In this document: piece by piece, positions 1-4,954 of the stretch
Position numbering within the stretch: position 1 is the stretch's first letter
Layout: each line of letters starts with the position of its first letter
From: Congregicoccus sp964517665
GTDB lineage: Bacteria > Verrucomicrobiota > Verrucomicrobiia > Opitutales > Opitutaceae
Reading direction: 5' to 3'
Assembly: GCA_964517665.1 (NCBI GenBank)
Contig: CAZFCY010000226.1
Coordinates: 1 to 6,761, forward strand
Length of the DNA: 6,761 nucleotides
Program-made: the position numbers and the translations under genes
Notes under the pieces: generated by a model
Told to the model about the DNA's origin: nothing
The model's input: only the letters and a program-made list of their open reading frames with translations
Database searches by the model: none

Positions 1-490
1 GGAGCTCCAGACCTACCGGCTTCAACGGAGCCGCACGCTTTCACGTGCGGAGGCGCGATCCAAGCCGCGCTCTCCGCCGCCATCACCGAAGCTTCAACGG
101 AGCCGCACGCTTTCACGTGCGGAGGCCGCAAAGTTTCTCGTCCGGCGGGGCCACCGGATCTGGGGCTTCAACGGAGCCGCACGCTTTCACGTGCGGAGGC
201 GAGGATACAGCCGTCACTGCTGGCGGCAACCTGCGCGCTTCAACGGAGCCGCACGCTTTCACGTGCGGAGGCTCACCGGCTCGTATTCATGAAGGAGGCA
301 GCATGATGCTTCAACGGAGCCGCACGCTTTCACGTGCGGAGGCGTCTGAACCCTCAATTCTTCGGCCATGTCACCAAGCTCGCTTCAACGGAGCCGCACG
401 CTTTCACGTGCGGAGGCACACAATCTCATCGTCACGACAGCCCGCGAAGCTGCAGCTTCAACGGAGCCGCACGCTTTCACGTGCGGAGGC
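1..490 (-). CRISPR. CRISPR array, 7 identical 36-bp repeats, truncated by left window edge
   Basis: Seven copies of one 36-bp repeat lie at 19-54, 91-126, 165-200, 237-272, 308-343, 382-417 and 455-490, with no mismatch between them. The six complete spacers are 55-90 (36 bp), 127-164 (38), 201-236 (36), 273-307 (35), 344-381 (38) and 418-454 (37). All differ, and none was seen to match elsewhere in the window. Bases 1-18 look like the end of a further spacer, so the array continues to the left. Each repeat holds a perfect 7-bp stem, CCGCACG / CGTGCGG, around a 6-nt loop. Its ends (GCTTC and GAGGC) can also pair with one G-U. Read on the minus strand, the repeat ends GTTGAAGC, like the 8-nt 5' handle of many type I crRNAs. 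With the cas genes on the minus strand to the right, this points to leftward transcription and a leader-proximal repeat at 455-490. The direction is an inference. Confidence 0.97.
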
Positions 491-493
491 GCC

Positions 494-542
494 GCTCGCG
501 CAACCGCTTCACTGAAAGGGTTCGGCGGAGTGGTTTGCGAGC
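494..542. repeat. Imperfect inverted repeat at the leader-repeat junction
   Basis: GCTCGC at 494-499 is the exact reverse complement of GCGAGC at 537-542. Inside these arms, AACC (502-505) can pair with GGTT (532-535), and ACT (511-513) with AGT (529-531). The left end lies only 3 bp from the last repeat. It could be a binding site for the integration complex or a host factor, or a structure in the leader RNA. It may also be chance in GC-rich DNA. Confidence 0.35.
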
Positions 543-562
543 GGGGGTGGGCGGACGACGTT

Positions 563-590
563 TTCATACCGGAGTTGGGGCGTCAGGCAA
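563..590 (-). promoter_or_regulatory. Weak candidate promoter for the CRISPR transcript
   Basis: On the minus strand TTGCCT (585-590) serves as a -35 element with 4 of 6 consensus bases. It is followed after 16 bp by TATGAA (563-568), a -10 element with 4 of 6. Transcription would begin near 555 and enter the array about 65 bp later. The match is modest and sigma-70 rules may not fit this organism, so this is only a candidate. Confidence 0.25.
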
Positions 591-604
591 GGGCTTCTTC
601 TTCG

Positions 605-617
605 AAACCATTTGATT
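605..617 (-). promoter_or_regulatory. IHF-like motif in the leader
   Basis: The minus strand reads AATCAAATGGTTT. The IHF consensus is WATCAANNNNTTR, so every defined base but the last fits. It sits in the only AT-rich patch of the leader. IHF bends the leader for Cas1-Cas2 integration in the E. coli type I-E system. Here the site is about 115 bp from the first repeat, farther than in E. coli, so a role in integration is uncertain. Confidence 0.35.
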
Positions 618-634
618 TTCAAGGGCCGCGAGAG

Positions 635-662
635 GGTCCGGCGGGGGCGGCGGCGCCGGACC
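635..662 (-). terminator. Strong GC-rich hairpin downstream of cas2
   Basis: GGTCCGGC (635-642) and GCCGGACC (655-662) form a perfect 8-bp stem around a 12-nt G-rich loop, about 50 nt past the cas2 stop. On the minus strand no T-tract follows directly; the nearest T-containing stretch is more than 10 nt further on. It could still attenuate readthrough from cas2 into the array, or be a leader structure. It is not a classical intrinsic terminator. Confidence 0.3.
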
Positions 663-713
663 GCTCGCAGCGGCGTTCAAAGAGCGGGCCCGGCCGCGGG
701 CGTTGTTCGATGG

Positions 714-1007
714 CTACACGACGTAGCACGGCGGGTCGATCCGGATGTAGCTCTGGCCGATCGAAGTGATGGTCCGTTCGCCGCGCCCCACGGCCGGGCC
801 GAGGTCGATGAACAGCACCTGATCCTCGTCGTGGTTGATGATCGCTGCGAGTTTCCCCTCGAACTCGATCTTCTCCATCGGGGTGAGGTCGCACTCGAAG
901 ACGGAGAGCTGCAGATGCAGCCCATGGTCCTTGCAGATCCGAAAAACCCGCCGAAGCCGTTTCGGATCACAGATGTCGTAGGTCACGATGTAGTTGGCGC
1001 GGGTCAT
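714..1007 (-). CDS. cas2: Cas2, CRISPR adaptation protein
   Basis: The 97-aa product is a normal-length Cas2. It opens with NYIVTYDICDPKRLRRVF, the first beta strand and the conserved aspartate (D11) of the family. It continues with SVFECDL (residues 35-41) and ends in a short beta segment, YIRIDPPCYVV. In spacer acquisition a Cas2 dimer bridges two Cas1 dimers and sets the geometry for integration into the leader-proximal repeat. The ATG at 1005-1007 is chosen because Cas2 proteins normally start a few residues before this strand. The same frame stays open upstream to an ATG at 1184, but that would add a Pro/Arg-rich tail foreign to the family. No clear Shine-Dalgarno precedes the ATG. The stop of a possible short ORF (1004-1210) overlaps it as ATGA, which could couple translation. 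It lies downstream of cas4-cas1 and transcribes toward the array. Confidence 0.96.
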   Translation of the reverse strand: MTRANYIVTYDICDPKRLRRVFRICKDHGLHLQLSVFECDLTPMEKIEFEGKLAAIINHDEDQVLFIDLGPAVGRGERTITSIGQSYIRIDPPCYVV

Positions 1008-1210
1008 GACGGAAACAATGGGCAGAGGGCGGCGGGCTGTGAGCGGCGAGGAACGCGCCGGCGATGCCCGGGCGCGTCGGGCGGGCACGGAGTGAAACAA
1101 GCAGGGACACGGGCGGCGGTGGGGAGGCGGGCTCCGATGGGCCGGGGGGGGCGGGCGGCTTCGCTTGCGGCGTGGATTGAGCATACGCGCGGCGCGGTTG
1201 ATGTTTCCAT
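1004..1210 (-). CDS. Possible 68-aa ORF between cas4-cas1 and cas2
   Basis: This short frame fills most of the 222-bp gap between cas4-cas1 and cas2. Its ATG lies 19 nt past the cas4-cas1 stop and is preceded by GGAG at 5-nt spacing, with AGGAG just upstream. Its TGA overlaps the cas2 ATG as ATGA. That arrangement fits translational coupling. The product starts METSTAPRVCSIHAASEAAR, is rich in Pro, Ala and Arg, has four Cys, and resembles nothing I recognise. Such composition also arises by chance in GC-rich non-coding DNA, and its third-position GC (about 71% by hand count) does not settle the matter. It may act only as a leader ORF that feeds ribosomes to cas2. Confidence 0.25.
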   Translation of the reverse strand: METSTAPRVCSIHAASEAARPPRPIGARLPTAARVPACFTPCPPDAPGHRRRVPRRSQPAALCPLFPS

Positions 1211-1229
1211 TCGGTCTCCGCTCCTGTAT

Positions 1230-3257
1230 TTATCGCGTCATGAACGGCACATATTGCTCGATCTCGCCCGTGATCGTTTTGGCGAGCAGCCGGAACTGCA
1301 GTTCGATCGCGCGTCGGTAGCTGACCTTGTATTCGAAGACGGGATGGGTGACGACGTCGCTCAAGCGTTTTTCCCAGGCGAGGAGGAACGTCTTTCTTCC
1401 AGCGGTCGAGAGATTGACGGCGTCGCCGGCCCGGACGAAGTCGGCGGGGGCGAGCATGCGGTTGTTGATGAGGGAGAGGACGACCGAATCGGCGAGCAGC
1501 GGCCGGAATTCCTCCATGATGTCCAGAGCGAGCGCGGTTCGGCCGAAGCGCGGCTGATGGAGGAAGCCGACATACGGGTCGAAGCCCACGACGCGCGCGG
1601 CCATCGCGCATTCGCGCGCGAGGAGGCTGTAACCAAAGGACAACAAGGCGTTGACCGGATCGGTGGGGGGCCGACGGTTGCGCCTGGAGAAGTCGAATGT
1701 GAATTGCAACTGGCCTGGCGCGACCGGCTTTGTTTCCGGAGCATCGGGCTCGTCGGAGCCGGCCTTCACCATGCCGCTGAAATGACGGAAATACTGGAGG
1801 GCCGCCGCGCCTTCGATGCCGAGGAGCGTGGCGACGCTGTTGGCGGCCAGGGCGGCCGAGGCGGCGTGCTTTAACACACGCATCGCCAGCGGCGGCGCCT
1901 CGACATGGTTGCGCATGAGCAGTGTGCGCTGGTTGCGGATCTTGCCGTAGATGAAGAGCCGGGCGAGCCAGAGCGCGCGATCCGCGTCGCCCGCGATCCT
2001 GAATTGCTCGATGCGCGTCATGACGTTCGTCAGGCCATGGCCGTGCGTCATGCCGAAAAACCAGCCTCCCATGCTGAAGTAGGAGATGGGGATTTCCTTT
2101 TCGCAGAGCGACTGGACGAGCGCGGTGGACAACTGGACGGGGCCGAAGAGCGCGAGATGGTGAATGTCCTTGAGGCGATATTCGCCCAGGATTTTGTCGC
2201 GCTCCTTCACGACGATGGTCTCTCCCTTCTTCGAGACCCACGCGCCGGTGCTGTTGATATAGATCGCGCGTGTTTCCCTGTCGGGCGTCACGAGGCGGCG
2301 GACGGGGCTCGCGGGCTTGAGCGAAGGCAGGCGCGGATCCGGAATATCAAAGAGGGAGAAGTCGGGAGTGATTTCCTCGTTGCCTTCCGGGTCCGCCGTT
2401 TCCATTCCCGCGGGGTCGAATGGCAGGGCGAGTTGATGATCGGGCGCGGCCTCCGCGTCGGGCGGGGGATGGAGAAAGTTGGTTTCGTCTGGAAGGCAGA
2501 TGGAGACGAGGGAACAGCGCGGGCACTTGGGCGAGGCGTCGAGCGGGGGCGGCATGGGCCTGCTGGAGGCGAAGCGCGCGGCGGCGATGGTGCGCTGGAT
2601 CCATGCCTCGTCCTCCACGGTCATGTTATAGCGCACGCGCTGGCGCGTCTGCCGGTAAAACACGATGCCTTCGTCGCAAAGGTAGCCGTTCTCGCGCAGG
2701 AGGAGGATTTGCAGGCCGAGCTGGATTCGATCCGCATCCCACAACTCGCGGCCGTCGTCTCCTTCGCGCGGCGCGCCGGATTTGTATTCGACGGGACATA
2801 CGCGCAGGTTGACGAAGAGGTCGCCGCCCTCTTCGCGGCGAACCTCCACGAGGTCGAGTTTCGCGATGACGCCGAGCCTCGGGCTGCCGAGCGTGACGGC
2901 TCGCGAGTGGATGACTTCCCCGGGCGCCGCGTCCGGCGCGCCGGACGCTGGATCGGAGGCTTTCGTGTCGGACGATCCGGCCGGGCTGGCGGTTTCGTTT
3001 TCGCCTGTTTCTTCCTTTGTGGGCAGGCCGGATTCGTCTTCCCGGCCCTTCGCCTGTTTTTTTCTTCCGCCAGGCTTTGGAAGCGCGCCCTTGCCGGAAT
3101 CGACGCGCGCGTGTTGCGCCGCGCCGCGCAAGGTGTCCGCGTTGTGGGCAAACACGCCGAGCACGTGTTCGTAATAAAAGAGCCGCGGGCAATAGACGAA
3201 CTCGTTGAGCATGCGCGCGGGCAGAAGATCGACCGGATTTTCGGATGCGCTGCTCAT
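1230..3257 (-). CDS. cas4-cas1: Cas4-Cas1 fusion protein, CRISPR adaptation nuclease/integrase
   Basis: A 675-aa fusion. The Cas4 part (about 1-262) has the first Fe-S cysteine in EFVYCPRLFYYE (C23) and the other three in CPRCSLVSIC (C245, C248, C254). Its RecB-type nuclease residues are a likely H49, D135 (LDLVEV), E157 and K159 (EYK), and the DRIQLGLQ helix. A variable linker (about 262-325) leads into Cas1 (about 329-675). Cas1 has its metal ligands in GIEGAAALQYF (E482), GFLHQP (H567) and LALDIMEEFRP (D579), so both enzymes look intact. Cas4 trims prespacers and checks the PAM; Cas1 with Cas2 integrates them. Residues about 54-113 form a Lys/Glu/Gly/Ser/Pro-rich low-complexity insert inside Cas4, which makes the protein unusually long. 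Fusions of this kind mark subtype I-G (ex I-U) and also occur in V-B. The start is the first ATG; no good Shine-Dalgarno precedes it. Confidence 0.96.
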   Translation of the reverse strand: MSSASENPVDLLPARMLNEFVYCPRLFYYEHVLGVFAHNADTLRGAAQHARVDSGKGALPKPGGRKKQAKGREDESGLPTKEETGENETASPAGSSDTKASDPASGAPDAAPGEVIHSRAVTLGSPRLGVIAKLDLVEVRREEGGDLFVNLRVCPVEYKSGAPREGDDGRELWDADRIQLGLQILLLRENGYLCDEGIVFYRQTRQRVRYNMTVEDEAWIQRTIAAARFASSRPMPPPLDASPKCPRCSLVSICLPDETNFLHPPPDAEAAPDHQLALPFDPAGMETADPEGNEEITPDFSLFDIPDPRLPSLKPASPVRRLVTPDRETRAIYINSTGAWVSKKGETIVVKERDKILGEYRLKDIHHLALFGPVQLSTALVQSLCEKEIPISYFSMGGWFFGMTHGHGLTNVMTRIEQFRIAGDADRALWLARLFIYGKIRNQRTLLMRNHVEAPPLAMRVLKHAASAALAANSVATLLGIEGAAALQYFRHFSGMVKAGSDEPDAPETKPVAPGQLQFTFDFSRRNRRPPTDPVNALLSFGYSLLARECAMAARVVGFDPYVGFLHQPRFGRTALALDIMEEFRPLLADSVVLSLINNRMLAPADFVRAGDAVNLSTAGRKTFLLAWEKRLSDVVTHPVFEYKVSYRRAIELQFRLLAKTITGEIEQYVPFMTR
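2919..3098 (-). other. Low-complexity insert in the Cas4 domain with internal repeat
   Basis: This part encodes residues about 54-113 of the fusion, rich in K, G, E, S, P and A and probably disordered. It separates the cysteine/histidine N-terminus from the nuclease core. The plus strand holds two similar tracts: TTCGCCTGTTTCTTCC at 3000-3015, and the same sequence with four extra T at 3049-3068. Their offset of 49 bp and the 4-base length difference mean they are read in different frames. This suggests growth by duplication and slippage. Confidence 0.6.
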
Positions 3258-3276
3258 GCCGGATGAGGGGGGCCCT

Positions 3277-3312
3277 TATCTATCGGCACGGCGCGCTCCG
3301 GGGCAAGCGCGC
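3277..3312 (-). promoter_or_regulatory. Candidate promoter/operator upstream of cas4-cas1
   Basis: On the minus strand TTGCCC (3301-3306) could be a -35 element (4 of 6), with TAGATA (3277-3282, 3 of 6) as -10 after 18 bp, about 20 bp before the cas4-cas1 ATG. The -35 lies inside an inverted repeat, GCGCGC at 3291-3296 and again at 3307-3312. A repressor or activator site is possible. The -10 is poor and GCGCGC is simple sequence, so confidence is low. The rest of the 216-bp gap (3258-3473) shows no gene and no clear terminator for the preceding gene. Confidence 0.22.
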
Positions 3313-3473
3313 AGGGAGGGAACGGCCCGCGGGCATCCGCCATGGATGTGTTGGACCACGAACTCAGGGAGTCGTGGCAAACAGGGAACGAGAGGGGGAA
3401 GACTCGTGGAGCGGAGACTTTTGGGGCCCGGCGATGGCGAATCTGCCGCGCCGCGCGGTGATCCTTCCCGGAC

Positions 3474-4907
3474 TCAAACCTCTTCCTTGAAGCCGAAGAG
3501 CCGGCGCTCGCGGATCACCTTCGCGGCCGTGGCGGGGACCATGTCCTCCCAGCCGGGCTCGCCGGCCTGGATGAGTTCGAGCGCGTCGCGCGCGCGGATG
3601 CCGAGCACGCCGGCGTCGTAGCCGGCCAGGGTTTCGATCAGGCCGTTTCCGAGCAGGTGCGCGCGGAGGTGTATCAGGTTTTCGGATACCGGCAGGCGGC
3701 TGCCGTCGATCAGCTCGCCGGGGCCTCCGCCGGGCGACGGCTGGAGCCGGGGATAGACGTAGAGGCGCACGTTCGATTTGAAGAGCCGGCCGAAGGCCTC
3801 GAGGATGCCGCCGTCGAGATACTCGAAGTGTTTTTCGTCGAACAGCGCCATCATCGCCCGCGCGCCCATGGTGTATCCAATCATCTCCGGGGTGTAGCGC
3901 CGGAAGTAGGCGGTGAGGCGGAAGTAGGGGAGGTCGTTGGAAACGAGCACGTGCATGCCGGCGGCGGCGAGCGAGTCGACGCGATCGAGGAAGTCGCGCG
4001 GGTCGATCGTGTTCGCCGCCTGCAGTTTCGACATGCTCAGCTCGAAGAGCGGAAGGATGTTCCTGCCCGCGACGGCCGGCTCCTCGAGGAAGCGCCGCCG
4101 GGCGCATTCGATCATGTCCACGTTCACGCGCGTCACGGGGTGAAAACTCCCGCGCTGCACGAGCACGGCCTTTTTGTAGAACGCCTCGGAGGGCTGGAGC
4201 GCGGCGCCTTCGGGCGAATAGAGAATGGCGTCGGTCAATCCGCCCTGGACGAGTTCGAGCGCGAGAAGCCGGTTGTCGGCGTGCGCGAGTTCGGGGCCTT
4301 CGAAGCGGATCACGTCGATCTCGATCCGGTCGGTCGAGAGGTTGTCGATGAGCGAGCGGATGAGCTTGTCCGGCTCCTGATGGAGAAAGAAGGCGCCGTA
4401 GAGCAGGTTGACGCCGAGCATGCCGATCGCGACCTGCTGCTGGAGGTTTTCGCGGTCCCAGAGCCGGACGTGCGCGAGGATGTCGCAGGCGGGTCCGCCG
4501 GGGTCGATTTGAAAGCGAACGCCGAGCCAGCCATGGCATTCGTTGTCACCGCGGTAGGCGCGCGCGGCGACCGTGTCGGCAAAGACGAAGAAACGCGTGG
4601 TCGCGCCGCGGGCGGGGGCGAGGCGGTCCTCGAGCAACGCATACTCGTGATCGAGCATCGTGCGCAACCGCGCCTCCGAGACGTAGCGCCGGGAGCGGCC
4701 GTAGATCGCGTCGCTGAATTCCATGTCGTAGGCCGACATCGTCTTCGCGATCGTTCCCGAGGCGCCGCCGGCCTGGAAGAAATGCCGCGCCACCTCCTGG
4801 CCCGCGCCGATTTCGGCGAAGGTTCCGTAGCGGCTCGCGTCGAGATTGATGACGAGCGCCTTGCGGTTGGTCGTGAGCAGTTGGTGGCTGTCCGGATCGG
4901 ATGACAT
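3474..4907 (-). CDS. Conserved protein of uncertain function (often auto-named nicotinate-nucleotide adenylyltransferase or TonB-dependent receptor)
   Basis: The product is 477 aa, soluble-looking, with no signal peptide or membrane segment. I recognise it as a widely conserved bacterial family by blocks such as NLDASRYGTFAEIGAGQE (21-38), GGASGTIAKTMSAYDM (47-62), FADTVAARAYRG (109-120) and NECHGWLGVRFQ (122-133). Database names for this family vary and seem unreliable to me. It has no TonB-receptor barrel. The only hint of a nucleotidyltransferase is RGSFHPVT (252-259), which loosely recalls the GGSFxPxHxGH motif but lacks the HxGH histidines. The true function is therefore open. The ATG at 4905-4907 is the first Met after the upstream gene's stop and leaves about 16 residues before the conserved core. 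It follows the CstA gene by 47 bp, so cotranscription is likely. It shows no evident tie to CRISPR. Confidence 0.85.
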   Translation of the reverse strand: MSSDPDSHQLLTTNRKALVINLDASRYGTFAEIGAGQEVARHFFQAGGASGTIAKTMSAYDMEFSDAIYGRSRRYVSEARLRTMLDHEYALLEDRLAPARGATTRFFVFADTVAARAYRGDNECHGWLGVRFQIDPGGPACDILAHVRLWDRENLQQQVAIGMLGVNLLYGAFFLHQEPDKLIRSLIDNLSTDRIEIDVIRFEGPELAHADNRLLALELVQGGLTDAILYSPEGAALQPSEAFYKKAVLVQRGSFHPVTRVNVDMIECARRRFLEEPAVAGRNILPLFELSMSKLQAANTIDPRDFLDRVDSLAAAGMHVLVSNDLPYFRLTAYFRRYTPEMIGYTMGARAMMALFDEKHFEYLDGGILEAFGRLFKSNVRLYVYPRLQPSPGGGPGELIDGSRLPVSENLIHLRAHLLGNGLIETLAGYDAGVLGIRARDALELIQAGEPGWEDMVPATAAKVIRERRLFGFKEEV

Positions 4908-4924
4908 GTCGACGTGCGCGGCCG

Positions 4925-4938
4925 GACGACAAGTCGTC
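4925..4938. repeat. Perfect palindrome in the CstA-downstream intergenic gap
   Basis: GACGACAAGTCGTC forms 6-bp inverted arms around AA, or a 5-bp stem with a 4-nt loop in RNA. It lies in the 47-bp gap between the transporter stop and the next ATG. There is no T-tract, so it is not a standard terminator. It could be a processing or stabilising hairpin within a bicistronic mRNA, or a protein-binding site. Confidence 0.3.
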
Positions 4939-4954
4939 ACTGATCGCCGAACCG

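Larger units (their letters stand above)
491..713 (-). promoter_or_regulatory. Putative CRISPR leader between cas2 and the array
   Basis: This 223-bp stretch has no credible gene. It separates the cas2 stop from the leader-proximal repeat, the usual place for a leader. It contains an imperfect inverted repeat touching the array (494-542), a weak promoter candidate (563-590), an IHF-like motif in its only AT-rich patch (about 598-622) and a strong GC-rich hairpin (635-662). A shorter hairpin, CCGCT-cgc-AGCGG, lies at 661-673. The leader assignment depends on leftward transcription of the array. If the array ran rightward, the leader would be outside the window and this would be the trailer. 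All seven repeats are identical, so repeat decay does not help to decide. Confidence 0.6.

Noticed and set aside
491..713. Possible tracrRNA for a Cas12b-type system in the leader
   Set aside because: No anti-repeat complementary to the CRISPR repeat was seen in this region and no Cas12 gene is in the window.
45..769. Open frames through the CRISPR array and leader (both strands)
   Set aside because: Their proteins consist of the translated repeat over and over plus Arg/Ser-rich tails. They are products of the repeat length, not genes.
1008..1184. Longer Cas2 starting at the ATG at 1184
   Set aside because: It would add 59 Pro/Arg-rich residues before the conserved first strand, unlike any Cas2.
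612..3266. Long plus-strand frames opposite cas2 and cas4-cas1
   Set aside because: They mirror strongly conserved minus-strand genes and have no recognisable domain. Long antisense frames are usual at this GC content.
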